A stretch of DNA of 64,000 nt. Source: Ptiloglossa arizonensis (taxonomy: Eukaryota; Arthropoda; Insecta; Hymenoptera; Colletidae). Shown here one piece after another: positions 50,088 to 63,500 of this stretch (position 1 is its first letter; every line of letters starts with the position of its first letter). Under the pieces are notes generated by a model. The model made no database searches, was not told where the DNA came from, and was given only the letters and a program-made list of their open reading frames with translations. A program made the position numbers and the translations under genes. The stretch covers positions 1-64,000 of the forward strand of contig NW_027479732.1 of NCBI RefSeq assembly GCF_051014685.1, in the 5' to 3' direction.

Positions 50088-51177
50088 GCAGCAGAATTGC
50101 GAAAAATTTTTTGTCTTCTCAACCATTTCTTGGCTTCAAACTCCCATATCTCGCGGACGGATTGACCTAACCCAAAAATTCCTGTTGCGTGTGAAAGTAG
50201 AAACTCGCCCGATTACAACGGTACGTGTACTTTTTCCCTAGCCCATTCTGGTTAAGCGTTTGGAGCAGCAGAATTGCGAAAAATTTTTTGTCTTCTCAAG
50301 CATTTCTTAGCTTCAAAGTCCCATATCTCGCGAACGGATTGACCTAACCCAAAAATTCCTATTGCATCTGAAAGTAGAAACTCGCCCGATTACAGCGGTA
50401 TGTGTATTTTTTCCCTAGGCCAAACTGGTTAAGCGTTTGGAGCAGCAGAATTGCGAAAAATTTTTTGCCTTCTCAACCATTTCTTGGCTTCAAACTCCCA
50501 TATCTCGCGAACGGATTGACCTAACCCAAAAATTCCTGTTGCATCTGAAAGTAGAAACTCGCCCGATTACAACGGTATGTGTATTTTTTCCATAGGCCAT
50601 TCTGGTTAAGCGTTTGGAGCAGCAGAATTGCGAAAAATTTTTTGCCTTCTCAACCATTTCTTGGCTTCAAACTCCCATATCTCGCGAACGGATTGACCTA
50701 ACCCAAAAATTCCTGTTGCATCTGAAAGTAGAAACTCGCCCGATTACAACGGTACGTGTACTTTTTCCCTAGCCCATTCTGGTTAAGCGTTTGGAGCAGC
50801 AGAATTGCGAAAAATTTTTTGCCTTCTCAACCATTTCTTGGCTTCAAACTCCCATATCTCGCGAACGGATTGACCTAACCCAAAAATTCCTGTTGCATTT
50901 GAAAGTAGAAACTCGCCCGATTACAACGGTACGTGTACTTTTTCCCTAGCCCATTCTGGTTAAGCGTTTGGAGCAGCCGAATTGCGAAAAATTTGTTGTC
51001 TTCTCAAACATTTCTTAGCTTCAAAGTCCCATATCTCGCGAACGGATTGACCAAACCCAAAAATTCCTGCTGCGTCTGAAAGTAGAAACTCGTCCGAATA
51101 CAAGGGTATGTGTATTTTTTCCCTAGGCCATTCTGGTTAAGCGTTTGGAGCAGCAGAATTGCGAAAAATTGTATGCC

Positions 51178-52387
51178 TTCTCAACCATTTCTTGGCTTCA
51201 AACTCCCATATCTCGCGGACGGATTGACCTAACCCAAAAATTCCTGTTGGGTGTGAAAGTAGAAACTCGCCCGATTACAACGGTACGTGTATTTTTTCCC
51301 TAGCCCATTCTGTTTAAGCGTTTGGAGCAGCAGAATTGCGAAAATTTGTTTTCTTCTCAACCATTTCTTAGCTTCAAAGTCCCATATCTCGCGAACGGAT
51401 TGACCAAACCCAAAAATTCCTGCAGCGTCTGAAAGTAGAAACTCGCCCGATTATAACGGTATGCGTATTTTTTCCCTAGGTCATTCTGGTTAAGCGTTTG
51501 GAGCAGCAGAATTGCGAAAAATATTTTGCCTCCTCAACCATTTCTTGGCTTCAAACTCCCATATCTCGCGAACGGATTGACCTAACCCAAAAATTCCTAT
51601 TCCATCTGAAAGTAGAAACTCGCCCGATTACAACGGTGTAGGTATTTTTTCCGTAGGCCATTCTGGTTAAGCGTTTGGAGCAGCAGAATTGTGAAAAATT
51701 TTTTGCCTTCTCTGCCATTTCTTGGCTTCAAACTCCCATATCTCGCGAACGGATTGACCTAACCCAAAAATTCCTATTGCATCTGAAAGTAGAAACTCGC
51801 CCGATTACAACGGTATGTGTATTTTTTCCGTAGGCCATTCTGGTTAAGCGTTTGGAGCAGCAGAAGTGCGAATAATTTGTTGTCTTCTCAACCATTTCTT
51901 AGCTTCAAAGTCCCATATCTCGCGAACGGATTGACCTAACCCAAAAATTCCTATCGCATCTGAAAGTAGAAACTCGCCCGATTACAACGGTATGTGTATT
52001 TTTTCCGTAGGCCATTCTGGTTAAGCGTTTGGAGCAGCAGAAGTGCTAATAATTTGTTGTCTTCTCAACCATTTCTTAGCTTCAAACTCCCATATCTCGC
52101 GAACGGATTGACGTAACCCAAAATTTCCTATTGCGTCTGAAAGTAGAAACTCGGCCGATTACAACGGTATGTGTATTTTTTCCGTAGGCCATTCTGGTTA
52201 AGCGTTTGGAGCAGCAGAATTGTGATAAATTTTTTGCCTTATCTACCATTTCTTGGCTTCAAAGTCCCATATCTCGCGAACGGATTGACCTAACCCAAAA
52301 ATTCCTATTGCATCTGAAAGTAGAAACTCGCCCGATTACAACGGTATGTGTATTTTTTCCATAGGCCATTCTGGTTAAGCGTTTGGA
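51178..52387 (+). repeat. Segment F, copy 2 (one monomer deleted)
   Basis: This is the sister of 48701-50087. The join at about 51906 goes from the gcgaataa/cttagcttcaaa monomer directly into the aagtccc...cctatcgcatc monomer. The gacgtaacc/actcggcc monomer that separates them in copy 1 is missing. The loss is exactly one unit and leaves the register intact. Confidence 0.82.
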
Positions 52388-55300
52388 TCTGCAGAATTGC
52401 GAAAAATTGTATGCCTTCTCAACCATTTCTTGGCTTCAAACTCCCATATCTCGCGACCGGATTGACCTAACCCAAAAATTCCTGTTGCGTCTGAAAGTAG
52501 AAACTCGCCCGATTACAACGCTATGTGTATTTTTTCCCTAGGCCATTCTGGTTAAGCGTTTGGAGCAGCAGAATTGCGAAAAATTTGTTGTCTTCTCAAC
52601 CATTTCTTAGATTCAAAGTCCCATATCTCGCGAACGGATTGACAAAACCCAAAAATTCCTGCTGCGTCTGAAAGTAGAAACTCGCCCGATTACAACGGTA
52701 TGTGTATTTTTTCCCTAGGCCATTCTGGTTAAGCGTTTGGAGCAGCAGAATTGCAAAAATTTTTTGCCTTCTTAACCATTTCTTGGCTCTAAAGTCCCAT
52801 ATCTCGCGAACGGATTGACATAACCCAAAAATTCCTATTGCATCTGAAAGTAGAAACTCGCCCAATCACAGCGGTATGTGTATTTTTTCCCTAGGCCATT
52901 CTGGTTAAGCGTTTGGAGCAGCAGAATTGCAAAAATTTTTTGCCTTCTCAACCATTTCTTGGCTCCAAAGTCCCATATCTCGCGAACGGATTGACCTAAC
53001 CCAAAAATTCCTATTGCATCTGAAAGTAGAAACTCGCCCGATTACAACTGTATGTGTATTTTTCCCCTAGGCCATTCTGGTTAAGCGTTTGGATCTGCAG
53101 AATTGCGAAAAATTGTATGCCTTCTCAACCATTTCTTGGCTTCAAACTCCCATATCTCGCGACCGGATTGACCTAACCCAAAAATTCCTGTTGCGTCTGA
53201 AAGTAGAAACTCGCCCGATTACAACGCTATGTGTATTTTTTCCCTAGGCCATTCTGGTTAAGCGTTTGGAGCAGCAGAATTGCGAAAAATTTGTTGTCTT
53301 CTCAACCATTTCTTAGATTCAAAGTCCCATATCTCGCGAACGGATTGACAAAACCCAAAAATTCCTGCTGCGTCTGAAAGTAGAAACTCGCCCGATTACA
53401 ACGGTATGTGTATTTTTTCCCTAGGCCATTCTGGTTAAGCGTTTGGAGCATCAGAATTGCGAAAAATTTTTTGCCTTCTCAACCACATCTTGGCTTCAAA
53501 CTCCCATATCTCGCGAACGGATTGACCTAACCCAAAAATTCCTGTTGCGTCTGAAAGTAGAAACTCGCCCGATTACAACGCTATGTGTATTTTTTCCCTA
53601 GGCCATTCTGGTTAAGCGTTTGCAGCAGCAGAATTGCGAAAAATTTTTTGCCTTCTCAACCATTTCTTGGCTTCAAAGTCCCATATCTCGCGAACGGATA
53701 GACCTAACCCAAAAATTACTATTGCATCTGAAAGTAGAAACTCGCCCGATTACAACGGTATGTGTATTTTTTTCCTAGGCCATTCTGGTTAAGCGTTTGG
53801 AGCAGCAGAATTGCGAAAAATTTGTTGTCTTCTCAACCATTTCTTAGCTTCCAAGTCCCATATCTCGCGAACGGATTGACCAAACCCAAAAATTCCTGCT
53901 GCGTCTGAAAGTAGAAACTCGTCCGAATACAACGGTATGTGTATTTTTTCCCTAGGCCATTCTGGTTAAGCGTTTGGAGCAGCAGAATTGCAAAAATTTT
54001 TTGCCTTCTCAACCATTTCTTGGCTCCAAAGTCCCATATCTCGCGAACGGATTGACCTAACCCAAAAATTCCTATTGCATCTGAAAGTAGAAACTCGCCC
54101 GATTACAGCGGTATGTGTATTTTTTCCCTAGGCCATTCTGGATAAGCATTTGGAGCATCAGAATTGCGAAAAATTTTTTGCCTTCTCAACCACATCTTGG
54201 CTTCAAACTCCCATATCTCGCGAACGGATTGACCTAACCCAAAAATTCCTGTTGCGTCTGAAAGTAGAAACTCGCCCGATTACAACGGTACGTGTACTTT
54301 TTCCCTAGCCCATTCTGGTTAAGCGTTTGGAGCAGCAGAATTGCGAAACATTTTTTTTGTCTTCTCAACCATTTCTTGGCTTCAAACTCCCATATCTCGC
54401 GAACGGATTGACCTAACCCAAAAATTCCTGTTGCATCTGAAAGTAGAAACTCGCCCGATTACAACGGTATGTGTATTTTTTCCATAGGCCATTCTGGTTA
54501 AGCGTTTGGAGCAGCAGAAATGCGAAAAATTTTTTTTGTCTTCTCAACCATTTCTTGGCTTCAAACTCCCATATCTCGCGAACGGATTGACCTAACCCAA
54601 AAATTCCTGTTGCGTCTGAAAGTAGAAACTCGCCCGATTACAACGCTATGTGTATTTTTTCCCTAGGCCATTCTGGTTAAGCGTTTGGAGCAGCAGAATT
54701 GCAAAAATTTTTTGCCTTCTCAACCATTTCTTGGCTCCAAAGTCCCATATCTCGCGAACGGATTGACCTAACCCAAAAATTCCTATTGCATCTGAAAGTA
54801 GAAACTCGCCCGATTACAGCGGTATGTGTATTTTTTCCCTAGGCCATTCTGGCTAAGCATTTGGAGCATCAGAATTGCGAAAAATTTTTTGCCTTCTCAA
54901 CCACATCTTGGCTTCAAACTCCCATATCTCGCGAACGGATTGACCTAACCCAAAAATTCCTGTTGCGTCTGAAAGTAGAAACTCGCCCGATTACAACGCT
55001 ATGTGTATTTTTTCCCTAGGCCATTCTGGTTAAGCGTTTGGAGCAGCAGAATTGCGAAAAATTTTTTGCCTTCTCAAACATTTCTTGGCTTCAAAGTCCC
55101 ATATCTCGCGAACGGATAGACCTAACCCAAAAATTACTATTGCATCTGAAAGTAGAAACTCGCCCGATTACAACGGTATGTGTATTTTTTTCCTAGGCCA
55201 TTCTGGTTAAGCGTTTGGAGCAGCAGAATTGCGAAAAATTTGTTGTCTTCTCAACCATTTCTTAGCTTCAAAGTCCCATATCTCGCGAACGGATTGACCA

Positions 55301-57439
55301 AACCCAAAAATTCCTGCTGCGTCTGAAAGTAGAAACTCGTCCGAATACAACGGTATGTGTATTTTTTCCCTAGGCCATTCTGGTTAAGCGTTTGGAGCAG
55401 CAGAATTGCAAAAATTTTTTGCCTTCTCAACCATTTCTTGGCTTCAAAGTCCCATATCTCGCGAACGGATAGACCTAACCCAAAAATTACTATTGCATCT
55501 GAAAGTAGAAACTCGCCCGATTACAACGGTATGTGTATTTTTTTCCTAGGCCATTCTGGTTAAGCGTTTGGAGCAGCAGAATTGCGAAAAATTTGTTGTC
55601 TTCTCAACCATTTCTTAGCTTCCAAGTCCCATATCTCGCGAACGGATTGACCAAACCCAAAAATTCCTGCTGCGTCTGAATGTAGAAACTCGTCCGAATA
55701 CAACGGTATGTGTATTTTTTCCCTAGGCCATTCTGGTTAAGCGTTTGGAGCAGCAGAATTGCAAAAATTTTTTGCCTTCTCAACCATTTCTTGGCTCCAA
55801 AGTCCCATATCTCGCGAACGGATTGACCTAACCCAAAAATTCCTATTGCATCTGAAAGTAGAAACTCGCCCGATTACAGCGGTATGTGTATTTTTTCCCT
55901 AGGCCATTCTGGCTAAGCATTTGGAGCATCAGAATTGCGAAAAATTTTTTGCCTTCTCAACCACATCTTGGCTTCAAACTCCCATATCTCGCGAACGGAT
56001 TGACCTAACCCAAAAATTCCTGTTGCGTCTGAAAGTAGAAACTCGCCCGATTACAACGGTACGTGTACTTTTTCCCTAGCCCATTCTGGTTAAGCGTTTG
56101 GAGCAGCAGAATTGCGAAAAATTTTTTTTGTCTTCTCAACCATTTCTTGGCTTCAAACTCCCATATCTCGCGAACGGATTGACCTAACCCAAAAATTCCT
56201 GTTGCATCTGAAAGTAGAAACTCGCCCGATTACAACGGTATGTGTATTTTTTCCATAGGCCATTCTGGTTAAGCGTTTGGAGCAGCAGAAATGCGAAAAA
56301 TTTTTTTTGTCTTCTCAACCATTTCTTGGCTTCAAACTCCCATATCTCGCGAACGGATTGACCTAACCCAAAAATTCCTATTGCATCTGAAAGTAGAAAC
56401 TCGCCCGATTACAACTGTATGTGTATTTTTCCCCTAGGCCATTCTGGTTAAGCGTTTGGATCTGCAGAATTGCGAAAAATTGTATGCCTTCTCAACCATT
56501 TCTTGGCTTCAAACTCCCATATCTCGCGAACGGATTGACAAAACCCAAAAATTCCTGCTGCGTCTGAAAGTAGAAACTCGCCCGATTACAACGGTATGTG
56601 TATTTTTTCCCTAGGCCATTCTGGTTAAGCGTTTGGAGCAGCAGAATTGCAAAAATTTTTTGCCTTCTCAACCATTTCTTGGCTCCAAAGTCCCATATCT
56701 CGCGAACGGATTGACATAACCCAAAAATTCCTATTGCATCTGAAAGTAGAAACTCGCCCGATTACAGCGGTATGTGTATTTTTTCCCTAGGCCATTCTGG
56801 TTAAGCGTTTGGAGCATCAGAATTGCGAAAAATTTTTTGCCTTCTCAACCACATCTTGGCTTCAAACTCCCATATCTCGCGAACGGATTGACCTAACCCA
56901 AAAATTCCTGTTGCGTCTGAAAGTAGAAACTCGCCCGATTACAACGCTATGTGTATTTTTTCCCTAGGCCATTCTGGTTAAGCGTTTGGAGCAGCAGAAT
57001 TGCAAAAATTTTTTGCCTTCTCAACCATTTCTTGGCTCCAAAGTCCCATATCTCGCGAACGGATTGACCTAACCCAAAAATTCCTATTGCATCTGAAAGT
57101 AGAAACTCGCCTGATTACAGCGGTATGTGTATTTTTTCCCTAGGCCATTCTGGCTAAGCATTTGGAGCATCAGAATTGCGAAAAATTTTTTGCCTTCTCA
57201 ACCACATCTTGGCTTCAAACTCCCATATCTCGCGAACGGATTGACCTAACCCAAAAATTCCTGTTGCGTCTGAAAGTAGAAACTCGCCCGATTACAACGC
57301 TATGTGTATTTTTTCCCTAGGCCATTCTGGTTAAGCGTTTGGAGCAGCAGAATTGCGAAAAATTTTTTGCCTTCTCAACCATTTCTTGGCTTCAAAGTCC
57401 CATATCTCGCGAACGGATAGACCTAACCCAAAAATTACT

Positions 57440-58830
57440 ATTGCCATCTGAAAGTAGAAACTCGCCCGATTACAGCGGTATGTGTATTTTTTTCCTAGGC
57501 CATTCTGGTTAAGCGTTTGGAGCAGCAGAATTGCGAAAAATTTGTTGCTTCTCAACCATTTCTTAGCTTCAAAGTCCCATATCTCGCGAACGGATTGACC
57601 AAACCCAAAAATTCCTGCTGGCGTCTGAAAGTAGAACTCGTCCGAATACAACGGTATGGTGTATTTTTCCCTAGGCCATTCTGGTTAAGCGTTTGGAGCA
57701 GCAGAATGGCAAAAATTTTTTGCCGTCCTCGAACATGTTCTTGGCTCCAAAGTCCCATATCTCGCGAACGGATGACCTAACCCAAAATTCCTGCTGCGTC
57801 TGAAAGTAGAAACTGTTCCGAATACAACGCTATGTGTATTTTTTCCCTAGGCCATTCTGGTTAAGCGTTTGGAGCAGGCAGAATTGCAAAAATTTTTTTG
57901 CCTTCTCACCATTTCTTGGCTCCAAAGTCCATATCTCGCGAACGGATTGACCTAACCCAAAAATTCCTATTGCATCTGAAAGTAGAAAACTCGCCCGATT
58001 ACAGCGGTATGTGTATTTTTTCCATAGGCCATTCTGGTTAAGCGTTTGGAGCAGCAGAAATGCGAAAAATTTTTTTGGTCTTCTCACCATTTCTTGGCTT
58101 CAAACTCCTCATATCTCGCGAACGGTTGACCTATACCCAAAAATTCCTATTGCATCTGAAAGTAGAAACTCGCCGATTACAACTGTATGTGTAATTTTCC
58201 CTAGGCCATTCTGGTTTAAGCGTGTGGATCTGCAGAATTGCGAAAATTGTATGGCCTTCTCAACCATTTCTTGCGTTCAAACTCCCATATCTCGCGAACG
58301 GATTGACAAAACCCAAAATTCCTGCTGCGTCTGAAAGGTAGAAACTCGCCCGATTTACAACGGTATGTGTATTTTTTCCCTAGGGGCCATTCTGGTTAAG
58401 CGTTTGGAGCAGCAGAATTGCAAAAATTTTTGCCTTCTCAACCATTTCTGGCTCCAAAGTCCCATATCTCGCGAAACGGATTGACATAACCCAAAAATTC
58501 CTATTGCATCTGAAAGTAGAAACTCGCCCGATACAGGCGTATGTGTATTTTTTCCCTAGGCCATTCTGGTTAAGCGTTTGGAGCATCAGAATTGCGAAAA
58601 TTTTTGCCTTCTCAACCACATCTTGGCTTCAAACTCCATATCTCGCGAACGGATTGACCTAACCCAAAAATTCCTGTTTGCGTCTGAAAGTAGAAACTCG
58701 CCCGATTACAACGCTATGTGTATTTTTTCCGTAGGCCATTTCTGGTTAAGCGTTTGGAGCAGCAGAATTGCAAATTTTTTGCTTCTCAAACCATTTCTTG
58801 GCTCCAAAGTCCCATATCTCGCGAACGGAT
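57440..58830 (+). other. Indel-dense patch, probable unpolished consensus
   Basis: Single-base gains and losses appear every few tens of bases here (for example gctggcgtctg, gtatggtgta, gcaggcag, agtagaaaactcg, ggtttaagcg, gaaaggtag, ctaggggcc, gcgaaacgg, tttctggctcc), many of them in homopolymers. The units on either side are almost free of indels. Under the indels the monomers are ordinary family G types in an order close to 55440-56900. The simplest reading is low-coverage long-read consensus. Real decay of this stretch cannot be excluded. Confidence 0.75.
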
Positions 58831-60339
58831 TGGACCTAACCCAAAAATTCCTATTGCATCTGAAAGTAGAAACTCGCCCGATTACAGCGGTATGTGTATT
58901 TTTTCCCTAGGCCATTCTGGCTAAGCATTTGGAGCATCAGAATTGCGAAAAATTTTTTGCCTTCTCAACCACATCTTGGCTTCAAACTCCCATATCTCGC
59001 GAACGGATTGACCTAACCCAAAAATTCCTGTTGCGTCTGAAAGTAGAAACTCGCCCGATTACAACGCTATGTGTATTTTTTCCCTAGGCCATTCTGGTTA
59101 AGCGTTTGGAGCAGCAGAATTGCGAAAAATTTTTTGCCTTCTCAACCATTTCTTGGCTTCAAAGTCCCATATCTCGCGAACGGATAGACCTAACCCAAAA
59201 ATTACTATTGCATCTGAAAGTAGAAACTCGCCCGATTACAACGGTATGTGTATTTTTTTCCTAGGCCATTCTGGTTAAGCGTTTGGAGCAGCAGAATTGC
59301 GAATAATTTGTTGTCTTCTCAACCATTTCTTGGCTTCAAAGTCCCATATCTCGCGAACGGATTGACCAAACCCAAAAATTCCTGCTGCGTCTGAAAGTAG
59401 AAACACGCCCGATTACAACGGTATTTGTATTTTTTCCCTAGGCCATTCTGGTTAAGCGTTTGGAGCAGCAGAATTGCAAAAATATTTTGCCTTCTCAACC
59501 ATTTCTTGGCTCCAAAGTCCCATATCTCGCGAACGGATTGACCTAACCCAAAAATTCCTATTGCATCTGAAAGTAGAAACTCGCCCGATTACAGCGGTAT
59601 GTGTATTTTTTCCCTAGGCCATTCTGGTTAAGCGTTTGGAGCAGCAGAATTGCGAAAAATTTTTTTTGTCTTCTCAACCATTTCTTGGCTTCAAACTCCC
59701 ATATCTCGCGAACGGATTGACCTAACCCAAAAATTCCTATTGCATCTGAAAGTAGAAACTCGCCCGATTACAACTGTATGTGTATTTTTCCCCTAGGCCA
59801 TTCTGGTTAAGCGTTTGGATCTGCAGAATTGCGAAAAATTGTATGCCTTCTCAACCATTTCTTGGCTTCAAACTCCCATATCTCGCGAACGGATTGACAA
59901 AACCCAAAAATTCCTGCTGCGTCTGAAAGTAGAAACTCGCCCGATTACAACGGTATGTGTATTTTTTCCCTAGGCCATTCTGGTTAAGCGTTTGGAGCAG
60001 CAGAATTGCAAAAATTTTTTGCCTTCTCAACCATTTCTTGGCTCCAAAGTCCCATATCTCGCGAACGGATTGACATAACCCAAAAATTCCTATTGCATCT
60101 GAAAGTAGAAACTCGCCCGATTACAGCGGTATGTGTATTTTTTCCCTAGGCCATTCTGGTTAAGCGTTTGGAGCAGCAGAATTGCAAAAATATTTTGCCT
60201 TCTCAACCATTTCTTGGCTCCAAAGTCCCATATCTCGCGAACGGATTGGCCTAACCCAAAAATTCCTATTGCATCTGAAAGTAGAAACTCGCCCGATTAC
60301 AGCGGTATGTGTATTTTTTCCCTAGGCCATTCTGGTTAA

Positions 60340-60545
60340 GCGTTTTGGAGCAGCAGAATTGCGAAAAATTTTTTTTGTCTTCTCAACCATTTCTGCTTCA
60401 AACTCCCATATATCGCGAACGATTGACCTAACCCAAAATTCTATTGCTATCTGAAAGTAGATACTCGCCCGATTACAACTGTATGTGTATTTTTCCCTAG
60501 GCCATTCTGGTTAAGCGTGTTGCTGATTCGGAGAATTGGGATGCC
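60340..60545 (+). other. Second indel-dense patch with a scrambled monomer
   Basis: The patch contains gcgttttggag, ttctgcttcaaac, tatatcgcgaacgatt, ctattgctatctg and gtagatactcg. It also holds the only clearly aberrant monomer core in the window (gtgttgctgattcggag then attgggatgcc, about 60518-60545), where about 20 bases of the expected ggatctgcag/gcgaaaaattgt region are missing or garbled. Clean sister monomers lie at about 59761-59850 and 61880-61970. Confidence 0.7.
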
Positions 60546-63500
60546 TTCTCAACCATTTCTTGGCTTCAAACTCCCATATCTCGCGAACGGATTGACCTAA
60601 CCCAAAAATTCCTGTTGCGTCTGAAAGTAGAAACTCGCCCGATTACAACGCTATGTGTATTTTTTCCCTAGGCCATTCTGGTTAAGCGTTTGGAGCAGCA
60701 GAATTGCGAAATATTTTTTGCCTTCTCAACCATTTCTTGGCTTCAAAGTCCCATATCTCGCGAACGGATAGACCTAACCCAAAAATTACTATTGCATCTG
60801 AAAGTAGAAACTCGCCCGATTACAACGGTATGTGTATTTTTTTCCTAGGCCATTCTGGTTAAGCGTTTGGAGCAGCAGAATTGCGAAAAATTTGTTGTCT
60901 TCTCAACCATTTCTTAGCTTCAAAGTCCCATATCTCGCGAACGGATTGACCAAACCCAAAAATTCCTGCTGCGTCTGAAAGTAGAAACTCGTCCGAATAC
61001 AACGGTATGTGTATTTTTTCCCTAGGCCATTCTGGTTAAGCGTTTGGAGCAGCAGAATTGCAAAAATTTTTTGCCTTCTCAACCATTTCTTGGCTCCAAA
61101 GTCCCATATCTCGCGAACGGATTGACCTAACCCAAAAATTCCTATTGCATCTGAAAGTAGAAACTCGCCCGATTACAGCGGTATGTGTATTTTTTCCCTA
61201 GGCCATTCTGGCTAAGCATTTGGAGCATCAGAATTGCGAAAAATTTTTTGCCTTCTCAACCACATCTTGGCTTCAAACTCCCATATCTCGCGAACGGATT
61301 GACCTAACCAAAAATTCCTGTTGCGTCTGAAAGTAGAAACTCGCCCGATTACAACGGTACGTGTACTTTTTCCCTAGCCCATTCTGGTTAAGCGTTTGGA
61401 GCAGCAGAATTGCGAATAATTTGTTGTCTTCTCAACCATTTCTTGGCTTCAAAGTCCCATATCTCGCGAACGGATTGACCAAACCCAAAAATTCCTGCTG
61501 CGTCTGAAAGTAGAAACACGCCCGATTACAACGGTATTTGTATTTTTTCCCTAGGCCATTCTGGTTAAGCGTTTGGAGCAGCAGAATTGCAAAAATATTT
61601 TGCCTTCTCAACCATTTCTTGGCTCCAAAGTCCCATATCTCGCGAACGGATTGACCTAACCCAAAAATTCCTATTGCATCTGAAAGTAGAAACTCGCCCG
61701 ATTACAGCGGTATGTGTATTTTTTCCCTAGGCCATTCTGGTTAAGCGTTTGGAGCAGCAGAATTGCGAAAAATTTTTTTTGTCTTCTCAACCATTTCTTG
61801 GCTTCAAACTCCCATATCTCGCGAACGGATTGACCTAACCCAAAAATTCCTATTGCATCTGAAAGTAGAAACTCGCCCGATTACAACTGTATGTGTATTT
61901 TTCCCCTAGGCCATTCTGGTTAAGCGTTTGGATCTGCAGAATTGCGAAAAATTGTATGCCTTCTCAACCATTTCTTGGCTTCAAACTCCCATATCTCGCG
62001 AACGGATTGACCTCACCCAAAAATTCCTGTTGCGTCTGAAAGTAGAAACTCGCCCGATTACAACGCTATGTGTATTTTTTCCCTAGGCCATTCTGGTTAA
62101 GCGTTTGGAGCAGCAGAATTGCGAAAAATTTGTTGTCTTCTCAACCATTTCTTAGATTCAAAGTCCATATCTCGCGAACGGATTGACCAAACCCAAAAAT
62201 TCCTGCTGCGTCTGAAAGTAGAAACTCGCCCGATTACAACGGTATGTGTATTTTTTCCCTAGGCCATTCTGGTTAAGCGTTTGGAGCAGCAGAATTGCAA
62301 AAATTTATTGCCTTCTCAACCATTTCTTGGCTCCAAAGTCCCATATCTCGCGAACGGATTGACATAACCCAAAAATTCCTATTGCATCAGAAAGTAGAAA
62401 CTCGCCCGATTACAGCGGTATGTGTATTTTTTCCCTAGGCCATTCTGGTTAAGCGTTTGGAGCATCAGAATTGCGAAAATTTTTTGCCTTCTCAACCACA
62501 TCTTGGCTTCAAACTCCCATATCTCGCGAACGGATTGACCTAACCCAAAAATTCCTGTTGCGTCTGAAAGTAGAAACTCGCCCGATTACAACGCTATGTG
62601 TATTTTTTTCCCTTGGCCATTCTGGTTAAGCGTTTGGAGCAGCAGAATTGCGAAAAATTTTTTGCCTTCTCAACCATTTCTTGGCTTCAAAGTCCCATAT
62701 CTCGCGAACGGATAGACCTAACCCAAAAATTCCTATTGCATCTGAAAGTAGAAACTCGCCCGATTACAACGGTATGTGTATTTTTTTCCTAGGCCATTCT
62801 GGTTAAGCGTTTGGAGCAGCAGAATTGCGAAAAATTTGTTGTCTTCTCAACCATTTCTTAGCTTCAAAGTCCCATATCTCGCGAACGGATTGACCAAACC
62901 CAAAAATTCCTGCTGCGTCTGAAAGTAGGAACTCGTCCGAATACAACGGTATGTGTATTTTATCCCTAGGCCATTCTGGTTAAGCGTTTGGAGCAGCAGA
63001 ATTGCAAAAATTTTTTGCCTTCTCAACCATTTCTTGGCTCCAAAGTCCCATATCTCGCGAACGGATTGACCTAACCCAAAAATTCCTATTGCATCTGAAA
63101 GTAGAAACTCGCCCGATTACAGCGGTATGTGTATTTTTTCCCTAGGCCATTCTGGCTAAGCATTTGGAGCATCAGAATTGCGAAAAATTTTTTGCCTTCT
63201 CAACCACATCTTGGCTTCAAACTCCCATATCTCGCGAACGGATTGACCTAACCCAAAAATTCCTGTTGCGTCTGAAAGTAGAAACTCGCCCGATTACAAC
63301 GGTACGTGTACTTTTTCCCTAGCCCATTCTGGTTAAGCGTTTGGAGCAGCAGAATTGCGAATAATTTGTTGTCTTCTCAACCATTTCTTGGCTTCAAAGT
63401 CCCATATCTCGCGAACGGATTGACCAAACCCAAAAATTCCTGCTGCGTCTGAAAGTAGAAACACGCCCGATTACAACGGTATTTGTATTTTTTCCTGAGC

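Noticed and set aside
60518..60545. Possible insertion of foreign sequence
   Set aside because: Only about 25 bases are unalignable, they are flanked by indel errors, there is no target-site duplication or terminal repeat, and the monomer is shortened rather than lengthened.
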